From positions 93,495-146,449 of the forward strand of contig PMTV01000025.1 in the NCBI GenBank assembly GCA_003167215.1: DNA of 52,955 bases, written 5' to 3'. This document shows positions 39,782-50,193 of the stretch, in pieces. A model generated the notes under the pieces. The model saw only the letters and a list, made by a program, of their open reading frames with translations. It had not been told where the DNA came from and did not search any database. The stretch is from Acidobacteriota bacterium. Lineage in GTDB: Bacteria > Acidobacteriota > Terriglobia > Acidiferrales > UBA7541. Both the position numbers and the translations under genes were made by a program. Position 1 is the stretch's first letter; each line of letters starts with the position of its first letter.

Positions 39782-40438
39782 CTAGACGACGGTGTATTGC
39801 AAGATCGCCTGCATCTCTACGTCACCGCCAACTCCTGCGTGGTCCATGTGGAACATAAGGAAGTCGCCGTTGTTCAGGGCCAGGGAAGGCTGCCCAAATA
39901 CCTGACGAGAAGTGTATCCTCCGGTCCCATCCGCAGGAACGAAAGTCTTTAAGATAACGTTCAAAAACAGGTCTTGGACCACACCGCCCAACCCTATGTT
40001 CAGCTTATTGGGATTATGTGCCGTCAGACTCCCGAAATTTGGACTCGGCGGGGAATTGAGATACGAAGCAGGAGAGGTACTGAATGTCGGCTTAGCGCCG
40101 CGAGAAACGCCTCCCTGGCACAATATTTCAGCAAACCCGGCTGCAGTCGGCAGGCTGGTAATCATGAACGACACATCGATATTGATCGTGTTCAGCACCA
40201 TAGTGTCGCGCACCTCGAAGAAGACGTCAGCGCCATTATTGTCAATATTGACGACCTCCCAGCCGAAGCCCACAACGGGGTCGCCGGATTGTGCCGCTCC
40301 CGGAACGGGGGAAACAGCTTTGAGAAACTCTCGCCTTCCTTTTGCGTTCATCGCCGCCTCCAGCGGAGTGAAAGTCCCGGCAGTGATTCCGGCCAAGACC
40401 AAAGCACCCTGAGTAAGAAAAGTTCGTCGATCCGCCAT
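39782..40438 (-). CDS. Tat-exported protein of unknown function
   Basis: A 218-residue protein. The N-terminus D-R-R-T-F-L-T-Q-G followed by A-L-V-L-A-G-I-T-A-G is a twin-arginine signal. The ATG at 40438 has AGGGA close upstream and is preferred over one 15 bases earlier. The mature protein is rich in Gly, Asn and hydrophobic strand segments (V-N-I-D-N-N-G-A-D-V-F-F-E-V) and looks like a beta-sandwich. Export in folded form suggests a cofactor or rapid folding, but no cofactor motif is visible. Family not recognised. Confidence 0.72.
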   Translation of the reverse strand: MADRRTFLTQGALVLAGITAGTFTPLEAAMNAKGRREFLKAVSPVPGAAQSGDPVVGFGWEVVNIDNNGADVFFEVRDTMVLNTINIDVSFMITSLPTAAGFAEILCQGGVSRGAKPTFSTSPASYLNSPPSPNFGSLTAHNPNKLNIGLGGVVQDLFLNVILKTFVPADGTGGYTSRQVFGQPSLALNNGDFLMFHMDHAGVGGDVEMQAILQYTVV

Positions 40439-40523
40439 GATTCCCTTATGCAAAACTTCCGTCTTGAACGCCGAAACGAGTGATATCGTACAACGCTTGC
40501 TCGCCTCTCCACGAGGGTAAAAG

Positions 40524-41789
40524 TTGAGCGATAAACATACGCTTCATTTGATGGTGCGGACATTTCTCGTAATCTGTCTGCTTTACTGCATGTACCTCGT
40601 CATCCGGCGGGCAATCGGGGCATGGTACTTCCGAAAGAAACTGCCCCAAGATATTCAAACCGCCATCAAATGGGACCCTGGAAATCCGGAGTATTACGAC
40701 GATCTTGCCACCCTCACTCACCTGTATTCGAGTGGCGGCAATCCAGCCGAAGTCGTACGCCTTAGCGAGAAAGCTACGCAACTAAGCCCGTACGATGCGT
40801 TTTACTGGGCCGATCTTGGCGCAGCGTATGAGTGGGCCGGGCGCAAAAATGACGCGCTGATCGCCTTCACCCGCGCCCGCGCTCTTTTCCCGAATTCGCC
40901 GGAAATCAATTGGAAAGCCGCGAATTTCTACGTTCGAATCAGGCGAACTTCAGACGCGCTCGCCGCGTTGCAGCAGGTTCTGCTGGAAGATAGCGCAAAG
41001 GAACGCCAGGTATTCGTCCTCGCAACTAACGCGACGGCGGACAACCAGGAAATTCTGGCCGAAATGCTGCCGAAGCGCGGGCATGTAATACTCGATTATC
41101 TGAATTTCCAAATCGAAACGGGCCGAATGGAAGCTGCGCGAGAGACTTGGGCTATGCTCCTGGAATCGAAATTACCGTTCGAGCTTTCTCAATCATTCCC
41201 TTATCTCGACGCGCTCATTCAGCATCGCGATGTGGACCAACTCACCCAGGCCTGGGGCGCCCTGTGCGTCCGTTTTCCTCAAGATGTCTGCGCTCGGGAA
41301 TCCAAGCCGAATTTAATCACCAATGGCGACTTCGCGTTCCCGCTTCTGAACGGCGGCCTGGATTGGCGCGCGATCCCTGTTGAGGGAGTCGCGGTAAGCG
41401 AGGATCCCTCCGTCGGCGTTCCTGGCAGCAAATCGCTGCGCATCGACTTCAATGGCACGCAGAATCTGGAGTACGCTCACGTACTTCAATACGTGCCAGT
41501 AACCTCCAACACTGCTTACACTTTTTCCGCATACATGCGCGCGCAGGGAATCACTACCGACAGCGGCCCAAGATTCGAGGTTCTCGACGCTTACGATCCT
41601 TCGAAACTGTTCCTCTCCACTGAAAATGTAACCGGCACCTCGGACTGGTCCGCTCACCAAATTGAGTTTAAGACCAGCACTGATACGCACATGTTAATTG
41701 TAAGAATTGCTCGTCCCATCAGTCATAAATTCGACAACCGTTTGGCCGGCGCGGTTTGGATCGCCCGCGTCACCCTCCTACCCAAGTAG
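40524..41789 (+). CDS. Membrane-anchored TPR protein with C-terminal jelly-roll domain
   Basis: A 421-residue protein starting at TTG with GAGGG about 6 bases upstream. One N-terminal transmembrane helix (about 10-28) is followed by TPR units (about 60-245; for example A-D-L-G-A-A-Y-E-W-A-G-R). From N-L-I-T-N-G-D-F (about 265) to the end it matches the start and layout of carbohydrate-binding modules of the CBM4/9-like jelly-roll type. Such TPR-plus-CBM-like proteins are frequent beside exopolysaccharide genes, but none is present here. A role in envelope polysaccharide handling is only a suggestion. Confidence 0.75.
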   Translation: MSDKHTLHLMVRTFLVICLLYCMYLVIRRAIGAWYFRKKLPQDIQTAIKWDPGNPEYYDDLATLTHLYSSGGNPAEVVRLSEKATQLSPYDAFYWADLGAAYEWAGRKNDALIAFTRARALFPNSPEINWKAANFYVRIRRTSDALAALQQVLLEDSAKERQVFVLATNATADNQEILAEMLPKRGHVILDYLNFQIETGRMEAARETWAMLLESKLPFELSQSFPYLDALIQHRDVDQLTQAWGALCVRFPQDVCARESKPNLITNGDFAFPLLNGGLDWRAIPVEGVAVSEDPSVGVPGSKSLRIDFNGTQNLEYAHVLQYVPVTSNTAYTFSAYMRAQGITTDSGPRFEVLDAYDPSKLFLSTENVTGTSDWSAHQIEFKTSTDTHMLIVRIARPISHKFDNRLAGAVWIARVTLLPK

Positions 41790-41845
41790 CCGGTGTTCTT
41801 GCAATGGTGCTTCTTGTTGCGGCCTCAAGGTACTGGGCGCTGGTG

Positions 41846-41854
41846 TGCTAGGAT
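41846..41854 (+). promoter_or_regulatory. Possible extended -10 promoter
   Basis: TG-C-TAGGAT (TG at 41846-41847, TAGGAT at 41849-41854) is an extended -10 type element 39 bp before the GTG start of the metallo-beta-lactamase-fold gene. No good -35 box is seen, which extended -10 promoters can tolerate. Confidence 0.3.
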
Positions 41855-41893
41855 ATTCGCGTTCAAATTCCAACGGTCAAATACGAGGCGCCT

Positions 41894-42901
41894 GTGACAA
41901 CAGAATTCTTCTCGAAGCAAACTACCCGCCGGGAACTACTGCGAACTGGCAGCGCCCTGGCAGGTGCTAGCGTGTTGGCCGGATTGATGCCCGCCAACCT
42001 TCTCTCGCAGCCGAAAGCGCGACCGGGAGGTTTGCAACAAGTGACGTCCTCCGCGGATCGCATCGCGCAGATGAAGGCGCAGATGTCCGCAGTCCCGCTG
42101 GTGACAACCAAGCTCCGCGACAATATCTATCTGCTTTCCGGCCCCGGTGGAAACATGGTGGTCCTGAGCGGCGCGGATGGAAAAGTTCTCGTGGACTCAA
42201 GCTTCTCCACCGTCGCGCCAAAGATCAAGCAGGCCATGGACGGCTTCGGCGGAGCTCCGCTGAAGATCCTGATCAACACGCACTGGCATTTCGACCACAC
42301 CGACGGAAACGAAGCCATGCATCAGGCCCGTGCCTTGATCGTCGCGCACGAAAATACCCGCAAGCGCCTTTCGACCCCGCAGGACGTCGCCGCGTTCGGC
42401 TTGCACTTTGACCCCTCACCCGCGGATGCGTGGCCGCAGCAAACTTTCACCGAAGGGACCAAACTGTATCTAAACGGTGAACAGTTGACGCTCGCTTATT
42501 TCCCTCCTGCGCACACCGACTCCGACATTTACGTCCGTTACGAAAACGGAAACGTCCTGCACATGGGCGATGTCTGGTTCAACGGAACCTATCCCCTCAT
42601 CGATTTCAGCTCAGGCGGCAATATCGGCGGGATGATCGCAGGCACAGCTCGCGGCCTGGCTCTCGCGGACGCAGACACGAAAATTGTTCCGGGCCATGGT
42701 CCCGTAGGCGACAAAGCCACTCTCGCAGCGCACCACGAAATGCTGGTAACAGTGCGGGATCGTGTGCAAGCTCTGAAAGCGGCCGGCAAATCCAAGGAGG
42801 AAACCGTCGCCGCAAAGCCCACGGCGGATCTGGATAGCAAGTGGGGAAATGGAATGATTAAGGGCGACATGTTCACGATGCTCGTCTATTCCACGCTGTA
42901 G
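41894..42901 (+). CDS. Tat-exported metallo-beta-lactamase-fold hydrolase
   Basis: A 335-residue protein starting at GTG with GAGG upstream. T-T-R-R-E-L-L-R-T-G followed by A-L-A-G-A-S-V-L-A-G is a twin-arginine signal. The MBL-fold metal motif T-H-W-H-F-D-H-T-D-G-N (about 131-141) is complete, with later H (P-P-A-H-T-D-S-D), D (H-M-G-D) and H (V-P-G-H-G-P) ligands. It resembles periplasmic cyclase/quinoprotein-relay SoxH-like members more than beta-lactamases. The substrate is unknown. It is 12 bases from the next open frame and 39 from the permease start at 42941. Confidence 0.85.
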   Translation: MTTEFFSKQTTRRELLRTGSALAGASVLAGLMPANLLSQPKARPGGLQQVTSSADRIAQMKAQMSAVPLVTTKLRDNIYLLSGPGGNMVVLSGADGKVLVDSSFSTVAPKIKQAMDGFGGAPLKILINTHWHFDHTDGNEAMHQARALIVAHENTRKRLSTPQDVAAFGLHFDPSPADAWPQQTFTEGTKLYLNGEQLTLAYFPPAHTDSDIYVRYENGNVLHMGDVWFNGTYPLIDFSSGGNIGGMIAGTARGLALADADTKIVPGHGPVGDKATLAAHHEMLVTVRDRVQALKAAGKSKEETVAAKPTADLDSKWGNGMIKGDMFTMLVYSTL

Positions 42902-42940
42902 GCTTGCTCAACTTTGCTTGGCCGAAAGATGAAGGGCAAC

Positions 42941-45361
42941 ATGCAGACGCTTCTTCGAGATTTGCGCTACAGCATGCGGATGTTGGCAAGGGCGCCGGGA
43001 TTCACGGCCCTCGCAGTTGCCACGCTCGCCCTCGGAATCGGCGCGAATACGGCGATCTTCACGGTGGCCAATTCCGTATTGCTCCGGTCGCTTCCTTACC
43101 GGGATCCTGGCCAACTCGTGCGCATCAGCACCCACCGCGATGGCACTTGCTGCGTTTCGCTTCCCTATTTCACGCTTCTGTCCGCCGCCAGTCGTTCCTT
43201 TTCCGGCGTAACCGCATATCAGTTCGACGCCGTGAATCTCGCTGTCGCTGACGGCGCAGAGCAGATCGACGCCGAACGGGTTACCGGGAACTTTTTCGAC
43301 GTCCTTGGCGCGAACCTGCTATTCGGACGCACTTTCACGCCCGAAGAAGATCAGCCCGGCGGTAATCAGGTAGTCCTGATCGGATACGAATTGGCCACGC
43401 GCCTCTTCGGCGCAGCAGGAAACGCAGTCGGCCAGCACCTGGCGCTCGATTCCAAGGACTATACGATCATCGGTGTTCTTCCTCCCAAGTTCGGCGTGCA
43501 GTTGCTCGGTCGCCGGCCCGAGATCTGGATGCCCCGTGTCATCGAATTCAGCATGACCACGCCCGCCCGCGTCAATCTCGGAGGCATGTATTTCGAAGCC
43601 ATTGGGCGCCTGCGTCCCGGAGTGACTGTCGCGCAGGCGCGTGCGGAAACCGAGGTCGTCTTTCAGCAGTACAAGCACGATAAGCCCGGTAATTTCGACG
43701 CAACCTCGGACGTCGCCATGACCGTCGTGAATCTTCAGTCGAATCTCGTCGCCAATGTTCGTCCAACTCTGCTGATTCTTTCGGCCGCAATCGGATTTGT
43801 CTTGCTGATCGCCTGCGCCAATGTAGCGAGCCTTCTGCTTTTCCGCGCTCTCGTTCGAAGAAAAGAGTTCGCCGTCCGCAGCGCGCTGGGAGCGCCGCGC
43901 GCGACGCTCCTCCGCCAACTGCTCACCGAGAGCGTGCTGATGGCCATCATGAGCGGGGGCCTCGGAATCTTTCTTGGCTTCTGGGGCACGCGATTTCTCG
44001 GAGCGTTTACGCGAACGAACTTGCCTCAGGTCGCCGATGTGCCCATGGATTTGCGTGTACTCGCTTTCACCATGGCCATTTCTGTCCTGAGTGGAATTCT
44101 CTTCGGACTTGCTCCGGCGTTGCAGCTCTCCCGTCCGAATCTCGGCGCGGTGTTATCCGATGAAGGGCGCGGCTCCGCGGGAAACCGCCGGCGCAATCGC
44201 GCTCGCAACATACTTGTCGCCGCCCAAGTTGCACTTTCCATGGTCCTGCTAATCGGCTCGGGTCTGTTAATCCGCAGCTTCATGCGGCTCCGCACAGTCG
44301 CCCCTGGTTTCGACGCCAGGAATACTCTCACCGCACAGACCTTCCTTCCTCCAGCCATTTACCCGCAACCTGCCGATCGGATCGCTTTTTATCAGAATGC
44401 AATTCAGCATCTGCAATCGATCCCGGGAGTGGAATCTGCCGCCATCTCGACCGCGCTTCCGGTCCTTCCTACGCACGGAGCGCCCGCTCGGTTTGAAGGA
44501 CAGCCGGAGGTTGAACTCGGCCGCCTTCCAATTGTGCTGATCGAGTCGATTAGCCCCGATTATCCCAAGGCCATGCGCATGCCGCTCGTTCAAGGACGCG
44601 CTTTCGACGACGCCGATGATGCCAAGTCGACCCCGGTGGTCATGGTGAATCAGGCTGCGGTGCGGCGCTTCTGGCCCAATGCGGATCCGCTCGGAAAGTT
44701 CGTTTGGGTGGGCAGATTCCCGCCCTGCAAAGTCGTCGGCGTGCTGGGTGACGTCAAGAACGATAGTCTCGCTACGCCCACGCAGCCCGAAGTTTTTTTC
44801 CCGTTCCCGCAGCTCGCGTCCGCTATGCTCTATCTCACCATCCGCAGTTCTATGGATCCGCATAGCCTGGTGTCCTCTCTGCGCGCCCAGATCGTTGCCG
44901 TGAATCGCGGCCAGCCCGTCACCGATGTACAAACGATGGATGAACGCCTTGAGACGGCGAGCGCACAAACCCGGTCGATGATGTTGTTGATCGGCGTATT
45001 TTCGGCGACGGCGCTGATTCTCGCCGTAGTCGGCATCTACGGCGTCATCGCGTATTCCGTCGCGCAGCGAACGCAAGAGCTGGCTATCCGCATCGCGCTG
45101 GGCGCATCGCGCTCTGACATTTTTGGACTCGTCATTGGCAGCGGGCTTAGGCTCGCCATCGTTGGAATCCTCCTCGGTCTTGCGGCTTCATTCGCACTCA
45201 CACGTCTGATGGCCAGTCTTTTGTTTCAGACCAGCGCAACCGATCCAATCACATTCGCCGCAAGCGCCGCTGTGTTTGCCGCCGTCGCGGCACTGGCGAG
45301 TTATTTACCGGCGCGGCGCGCGATGCGCATCAATCCCACTGATGCCCTCCGCTCTGCCTAA
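42941..45361 (+). CDS. Duplicated FtsX/MacB-type permease (ADOP family)
   Basis: About 806 residues; the ATG at 42941 follows AAGGG, with an alternative 12 bases earlier. It has two copies of the MacB layout: a first membrane helix in [22 protein letters not shown], a periplasmic domain and three helices near 285-400, then the same again in the second half. It ends with [15 protein letters not shown]. These large orphan permeases are greatly expanded in Acidobacteria and have no dedicated ATPase next to them, as here. This copy lacks the N-terminal helical extension seen in the second permease of the window. Confidence 0.88.
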   Translation: MQTLLRDLRYSMRMLARAPGFTALAVATLALGIGANTAIFTVANSVLLRSLPYRDPGQLVRISTHRDGTCCVSLPYFTLLSAASRSFSGVTAYQFDAVNLAVADGAEQIDAERVTGNFFDVLGANLLFGRTFTPEEDQPGGNQVVLIGYELATRLFGAAGNAVGQHLALDSKDYTIIGVLPPKFGVQLLGRRPEIWMPRVIEFSMTTPARVNLGGMYFEAIGRLRPGVTVAQARAETEVVFQQYKHDKPGNFDATSDVAMTVVNLQSNLVANVRPTLLILSAAIGFVLLIACANVASLLLFRALVRRKEFAVRSALGAPRATLLRQLLTESVLMAIMSGGLGIFLGFWGTRFLGAFTRTNLPQVADVPMDLRVLAFTMAISVLSGILFGLAPALQLSRPNLGAVLSDEGRGSAGNRRRNRARNILVAAQVALSMVLLIGSGLLIRSFMRLRTVAPGFDARNTLTAQTFLPPAIYPQPADRIAFYQNAIQHLQSIPGVESAAISTALPVLPTHGAPARFEGQPEVELGRLPIVLIESISPDYPKAMRMPLVQGRAFDDADDAKSTPVVMVNQAAVRRFWPNADPLGKFVWVGRFPPCKVVGVLGDVKNDSLATPTQPEVFFPFPQLASAMLYLTIRSSMDPHSLVSSLRAQIVAVNRGQPVTDVQTMDERLETASAQTRSMMLLIGVFSATALILAVVGIYGVIAYSVAQRTQELAIRIALGASRSDIFGLVIGSGLRLAIVGILLGLAASFALTRLMASLLFQTSATDPITFAASAAVFAAVAALASYLPARRAMRINPTDALRSA

Positions 45362-45441
45362 ACCTGCATCGAATTCGGCTATCCTGCATTAAGCGGGCGC
45401 CATCATCTTCTCGCCCAATCTCCCGATCGGCGCCTCGGAAG

Positions 45442-45506
45442 GGCGGGGCTTCAGCCCCGCCGTAAGCGCTTCATTAGTCACTGCGGGCTTTAGCCTCTGA
45501 AGCCAT
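45442..45506. repeat. REP-like intergenic hairpin element
   Basis: GGCGGGGCT at 45442-45450 and AGCCCCGCC at 45453-45461 form a perfect inverted repeat with a 2-base centre. It is followed about 20 bp later by GCGGGCTTTAGCC and TGAAGCC (around 45483-45506), another GGCT/AGCC dyad. Paired GC-rich hairpins containing GGGCTTCAGCCC-like arms occur as dispersed repeats in many Acidobacteria intergenic regions, as I recall. It sits between the first permease gene and padR and may also act as a terminator. Copy number cannot be judged from one window. Confidence 0.45.
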
Positions 45507-45591
45507 TGCCGGATCTTGCCGCACCCTTTTTTATCCTGGGCTATCTCCCGGAACCCTCTCATCTCCAATCTCGCGCCAGCCGTTTCCCCTG

Positions 45592-45620
45592 TTGACATCC
45601 CACACGTCTTTCGCGATACT
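45592..45620 (+). promoter_or_regulatory. Sigma-70 promoter of padR
   Basis: A perfect TTGACA at 45592-45597 is 17 bp from GATACT at 45615-45620. The start would fall near 45628, leaving a short leader that contains AGGAGG (45637-45642) before the ATG at 45647. It should drive padR and the permease behind it. Confidence 0.65.
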
Positions 45621-45646
45621 CCTGTTTGCAAGCCACAGGAGGCCGC

Positions 45647-45991
45647 ATGGCTGCCGACAAGTCCGATATTCTGCAAGGCACCCTCGATTTGATGGTTCTG
45701 AAGACCCTCGACGCCATGGGGCCGTTGCACGGCTACGGAATCGCCCGCCGTATCGAACAAATCAGCGAAGAAGCTTTGCAAATCAATCAGGGCACGATTT
45801 ACGCCTCTCTGGTACGCCTGACGCACAAGCGCTGGATTAGCGGCGACTGGGGCACATCGGACAACAATAGAAAAGCCAAGTTTTATTCCATTACGAAATC
45901 CGGACGTAAGCAGCTCAATACCGAGGAGCAGAACTGGGAGCGCATTTCCACGGTGATCGGCCGCGTGCTGCGCCTCGCAGACCGGGGATAG
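45647..45991 (+). CDS. PadR-family transcriptional regulator
   Basis: A 114-residue PadR protein of the short class with a strong Shine-Dalgarno (AGGAGG). The N-terminal [15 protein letters not shown] and H-G-Y-G-I-A-R-R-I, then [15 protein letters not shown], are the family's winged-helix signature. The C-terminal helix serves dimerisation. In Acidobacteria these genes precede duplicated orphan permeases, with which they are probably co-expressed and which they probably control. The permease gene starts 4 bp after the stop. Confidence 0.93.
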   Translation: MAADKSDILQGTLDLMVLKTLDAMGPLHGYGIARRIEQISEEALQINQGTIYASLVRLTHKRWISGDWGTSDNNRKAKFYSITKSGRKQLNTEEQNWERISTVIGRVLRLADRG

Positions 45992-45995
45992 ACAA

Positions 45996-48659
45996 ATGTT
46001 TGCCTGGATAACAACGCTCGCTTCTCGCACTCGCACGTGGCTCTCGCCGCGTGGAGTCGATCAGGATTTTGCCACCGAGCTCGATTCCCATCTCGATATG
46101 CTCACCGACGAAAATGTTCGCCGAGGCATGCCGCCGGAAGAAGCCAGACGCGCTGCTCGCATCAAACTCGGTGGAGTCACGCAACTGAAAGAAACCAACC
46201 GCGAACTCCGTGGCCTGCCTTTCATCGAAACATTTTTTCACGACGCGCGCTACGCCCTCCGAATGCTGCGCAAGAATCCAGGCTTCACCGCCGTCGCCGT
46301 GCTCACTCTCGCTCTCGGCATCGGCGCGAACACAGCCATCTTCAGTGTCGTTTATGCCGTGCTCCTAAAGCCGCTGCCTTACGCGAATCCCAATCAATTG
46401 GTCAGCGCATTTGCGGCCAACACCCAAGAAGGAGTTCCGGAAGACGGCACTTCGTATCCGAATTTTGAAGAGTGGCGCGCGCAGAATCATGTTTTTAGCG
46501 AGCTCGCGACAATTAATTTTCACCAGCTCACGCTTACGGGACGCAGCGAGCCTTCCGAGGTGGACACCTCCGTCGTGACGCCAGAGCACTTTGCGGTTCT
46601 CGATGTGAAGCCGCTCCAGGGGCGCGTTTTTTTTCCTGAGGACGGCAAGCGTGGCGCTCCTCCCGTCGTGATCGTGAGCGAGAATCTGTGGCGCGGGACC
46701 TTGGGAGCAGACCCGAAGATCCTTGGAAGCTCGATTATTCTCGACAAGCGTCCCTTCACCGTCGTTGGAATCATGCCCGCGAACTTTCGCTCTCCTTTTA
46801 TCAACAGCAAGCCGGAGGTCTGGATCCCGCTGGTTCAAGACCCCCTCTTTGGAAGCTGGATGGCTCGACGTGGAGGGCATTGGCTGGCAGTGTTTGGGCG
46901 GCTGAAGCCCGGTGTTTCCATCGCGCAGGCTCAGGCGGAAATGGACGCTATCTGCGATCGGCTGGCGAGCGAATATCCGGCGGAGAATAAAGGCTGGACG
47001 GTCCGTCTGGTGCCGATGCAGAAAGAAATTGTGGGAGACGTTAGAACCGCTCTTCTCGTGCTTCTCGGCGCTGTCGGCCTGGTGCTGCTGATCGCATGCG
47101 CCAATATCGCCAACCTGCTTCTCACGCGAGCCACTTCTCGCTCGAAAGAAATTGCTGTTCGTGTTGCCTTGGGAGCCGGACGCAGCCGAATTATTCGCCA
47201 GTTGCTCAGCGAGACTGCAGTCCTCGGTCTGTTCGGTGGAATTATCGGCATAGCTCTCGCCTACGCCGGAGTTCGAGTACTTAGTTCGCTAATGGCTGAG
47301 GATCTGCCGCGCTTGAACGCAATTCGCGTGGACAATGCGGTATTGGCTTTCGCGCTCGTACTTTCCGCTTTCGCAAGCGTGGCGTTTGGTTTGGTGCCCG
47401 CGCTGTTCGCATCGAAGTCGAATATACAAGCGAATCTTCGCGAAGGCGGAGGACGGTCGGGTGAAAGCGGAAACCGCCGCCGCGTGCGCAGTGTCCTTGC
47501 GGCATTAGAAATTGCGCTCGCTATGGTTTTGCTTGTGGCGGCAGGTTTGCTGCTGAGGAGCTTTTCGAAACTCACGGCGGTCAGTCCGGGGTTTAACGCA
47601 GAGCACCTCGTGAAGGCTGAGATCTCACTGCCGCAATTTCAGTATTCCACGCCTCAACAGTGGATCGCTTTCTCCGACAAATTGCTCGCGCGAGTCCAGG
47701 CTCAACCCGGAATGAAAGACACCGCCGTGGCTATTCCGTTACCGATAGTGAATGGCAAAATCAATCTTGCGTTCGATATCGTGGGCACTCCGCCGGCGTC
47801 CGAAGGCGAGTCGCGGCTAGCTGATTACGCCTCCGTCAGTCCGGAATATCTTCGCGTGATGAGAATTCCACTGCTCGCCGGCCGCTTTTTCACTCAGCAG
47901 GATATTTTCTCGGCCTCGCGAGTCTCGGTGATCAGCAAAACATTTGCGCAGCGTTATTTCCCGAATCAGGATCCCATCGGCAAGCGCCTCAACTTCGGTT
48001 TCCCTCCCAATGGCGACGCCGATCGCGAAATCGTCGGAATCGTCGGTGATGTGCGCGACGTTTCGCTCGGCGAAGCTCCTGGCCCGATGATGTACGTGCC
48101 AAATGCGCAAGCGCCTTTCTGGGGCGCGAATTTGGTCGTGAAGAGCACCTTGAGCACAGACGCCGTGGCTGCCGCGATTCGCCAGGAAGTTCAAAAAATC
48201 GATAAAGACCTGCCTATAACTGAGGTAGGGAACATGCCGGACTTTATCGACGCTTCCGTCTCGCAACAGAGGTTTCGCACCTTCCTACTCGGTCTTTTTG
48301 CCGCCATGGCCCTGATTCTCGCCGCTACCGGAATCTTCGGCGTGATTGCCTATTCCGTCGCGTGCCGAACCAACGAAATCGGAATACGCGTCGCGCTCGG
48401 TGCTTCTCGTAGCGCGATTCTTCGTATGATCTTGCGCGAGACTCTACTCCTTACACTCGCTGGACTGCTTGTTGGAATACCGTGCGCGCTCGCCGCCTCG
48501 CACTTGATTGGCCATTTGCTCTTCGGCGTCTCCGCGAATGATCCGCTCACGCTCGCAACTGTCGCTTTCATTCTCGCTGCCGTAGCCACTCTCGCCGGCT
48601 ACATCCCGGCCCGCCGCGCCATGCAAGTCGATCCCATGCTCGCCCTTCGCCACGAATAA
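45996..48659 (+). CDS. Duplicated FtsX/MacB-type permease with N-terminal extension (ADOP family)
   Basis: An 887-residue permease with two MacB_PCD-FtsX halves. Before the first helix lies a helical domain of about 80 residues ([20 protein letters not shown] and [13 protein letters not shown]) that is characteristic of the PadR-associated subgroup. Membrane segments lie near 95-120, 350-480, 500-520 and 755-870. It ends [14 protein letters not shown]. It is translated directly behind padR. The transported substrate and the ATPase partner are unknown. Confidence 0.9.
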   Translation: MFAWITTLASRTRTWLSPRGVDQDFATELDSHLDMLTDENVRRGMPPEEARRAARIKLGGVTQLKETNRELRGLPFIETFFHDARYALRMLRKNPGFTAVAVLTLALGIGANTAIFSVVYAVLLKPLPYANPNQLVSAFAANTQEGVPEDGTSYPNFEEWRAQNHVFSELATINFHQLTLTGRSEPSEVDTSVVTPEHFAVLDVKPLQGRVFFPEDGKRGAPPVVIVSENLWRGTLGADPKILGSSIILDKRPFTVVGIMPANFRSPFINSKPEVWIPLVQDPLFGSWMARRGGHWLAVFGRLKPGVSIAQAQAEMDAICDRLASEYPAENKGWTVRLVPMQKEIVGDVRTALLVLLGAVGLVLLIACANIANLLLTRATSRSKEIAVRVALGAGRSRIIRQLLSETAVLGLFGGIIGIALAYAGVRVLSSLMAEDLPRLNAIRVDNAVLAFALVLSAFASVAFGLVPALFASKSNIQANLREGGGRSGESGNRRRVRSVLAALEIALAMVLLVAAGLLLRSFSKLTAVSPGFNAEHLVKAEISLPQFQYSTPQQWIAFSDKLLARVQAQPGMKDTAVAIPLPIVNGKINLAFDIVGTPPASEGESRLADYASVSPEYLRVMRIPLLAGRFFTQQDIFSASRVSVISKTFAQRYFPNQDPIGKRLNFGFPPNGDADREIVGIVGDVRDVSLGEAPGPMMYVPNAQAPFWGANLVVKSTLSTDAVAAAIRQEVQKIDKDLPITEVGNMPDFIDASVSQQRFRTFLLGLFAAMALILAATGIFGVIAYSVACRTNEIGIRVALGASRSAILRMILRETLLLTLAGLLVGIPCALAASHLIGHLLFGVSANDPLTLATVAFILAAVATLAGYIPARRAMQVDPMLALRHE

Positions 48660-48872
48660 GCCGATAGAGTTGAAAGGCACAGCCGACGCGCCATGATGCT
48701 TTTCGACTACCGGCAATCTGTGCAGAATCGGCTGAGCCGTCAGGCACGGTGAAACCAACCCATGTATAATCGCGTCCGTTCTATGGTTCCGATGAAAATT
48801 CCTCGCCAACATACTCCTTCATTTGTTGGCGCGGACAGGCAGGAAGCGGCATTCATCCATAGCGCGAGGACG

Positions 48873-49982
48873 ATGACCCACGATTTGAATTCACCCTCAC
48901 AAGCGATCTCGGCATCTGGCCAGGAATCCATTTGCCTTGCTGACTTCGAGGCGAGGGCAAAGTCGAAGATGCCGGCGATGGCTTGGGAATACGTCACCGC
49001 TGGCGCGGGCGATGAGCTCACCGTGCGATGGAACCAGGAAGCTTATCAGCGGATTCGCCTGCGGCCTCGAGTTCTGGTGGACGTTTCCAAACTGGACACG
49101 CGCGTGACGTTGTTTGGACAGGAGCTCGCGTTCCCTATTCTTCTGGCGCCTACGGCGGGTCAAAAGTTACTCCACGCAGACGGAGAGTTGGCTACCGCGC
49201 GAGGTGCGGCCGCGGCCGGCACCGCTATGGTGCTCAGCTGCTTTTCCGGCACGAGCCTTGAAGATGTGGCGGCCGTGGCAAAGAGTCCTTTGTGGTTTCA
49301 ACTTTATGTGCAGCCTGATCACGGTTTCACTCGCGAGCTGGTGCAACGTGTCGAGGCGGCTGGCTACCGCGCGCTTTGCCTCACTGTGGACACTCCGATA
49401 ACCGGCGCGCGCAACCGCGAAACCCGGGCTGCCGTGAAGTTGCCGCCCATGCCTCATTTAGAGGGTTTCAAGGTTGACGGCAGGGAAGGCCATCTCCATC
49501 CAGGCTCGGCGCAGGTCTTTAGCGGCGTGCTCGACGCGGCGCTGAGCTGGAAAGATGTCGAGTGGCTGCGCTCCGTCGCCAAGATTCCTCTGGTGCTCAA
49601 GGGCGTGATGAATCCGGATGACGCGGACCGCGCGGCCAAGTCCGGCGTGGCTGGTGTCATCGTCTCCAATCACGGAGGCCGCAACCTCGACACGCTTCCC
49701 GCGACCATCGAGGCACTGCCGCAGGTAGCAGACAAAGTTGCCGGACGCATGCCGGTGTTTGTGGATGGCGGCATTCGGCGCGGCACCGACGTGCTCAAGG
49801 CGCTCGCGTTGGGCGCGAGCGCAGTCTTCATTGGACGGCCGTATCTATATGGTTTAGGCGCGGCGGGCGAGACTGGCGTCATGCAAGTGATTAACATTCT
49901 GCAGCGCGAATTTCAGATGGCAATGGCGCTGACGGGCAGGACGAGTATCGCTAGCATCGACCGCTCGGTTATCTGGGCGTAG
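48873..49982 (+). CDS. FMN-dependent 2-hydroxy-acid oxidase/dehydrogenase (LldD/glycolate-oxidase family)
   Basis: About 369 residues from the ATG at 48873 with GAGG upstream; the frame is open back to 48762, but the extra 37 residues are not family-like. The TIM-barrel residues are visible: F-P-I-L-L-A-P-T-A, Q-L-Y-V-Q, T-V-D-T-P-I-T-G-A-R, V-L-K-G-V and the catalytic histidine segment S-N-H-G-G-R-N-L-D, followed by D-G-G-I-R-R-G-T-D-V and G-R-P-Y-L-Y-G-L. The family oxidises L-lactate, glycolate or similar 2-hydroxy acids using FMN. No lactate permease or regulator is adjacent, so the substrate is open. Confidence 0.88.
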   Translation: MTHDLNSPSQAISASGQESICLADFEARAKSKMPAMAWEYVTAGAGDELTVRWNQEAYQRIRLRPRVLVDVSKLDTRVTLFGQELAFPILLAPTAGQKLLHADGELATARGAAAAGTAMVLSCFSGTSLEDVAAVAKSPLWFQLYVQPDHGFTRELVQRVEAAGYRALCLTVDTPITGARNRETRAAVKLPPMPHLEGFKVDGREGHLHPGSAQVFSGVLDAALSWKDVEWLRSVAKIPLVLKGVMNPDDADRAAKSGVAGVIVSNHGGRNLDTLPATIEALPQVADKVAGRMPVFVDGGIRRGTDVLKALALGASAVFIGRPYLYGLGAAGETGVMQVINILQREFQMAMALTGRTSIASIDRSVIWA

Positions 49983-50151
49983 GAAAAGGTTCCTCGGCAT
50001 TCAGGGCGACCGCCGGCTTCTTTCTCTCCGGCATCAAGTTCGACTGAATCGCTGGCAACCAAAGCGCAGCGTCGCAGCTTCTAGGCACCTGCCTTTGAGA
50101 GCAACCTGTGCTCCGCCTTTTGATTCCAAGATGAGTCTTCACGGAGGCTTT

Positions 50152-50193
50152 ATGAAATCGCGGTTCGGGGTGGCGAAGGCTAGGCAACTATGA
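50152..50193 (+). CDS. 13-codon leader ORF overlapping the lipoprotein gene
   Basis: ATG at 50152 opens a 13-residue frame (M-K-S-R-F-G-V-A-K-A-R-Q-L) whose TGA (50191-50193) overlaps the next ATG in ATGA. A good GGAGG lies a few bases before its start, whereas the lipoprotein gene itself has only a weak AGG. Translation of the leader would deliver ribosomes to the overlapping start. It could be chance, but the strong ribosome site favours a real coupled leader. Confidence 0.45.
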   Translation: MKSRFGVAKARQL

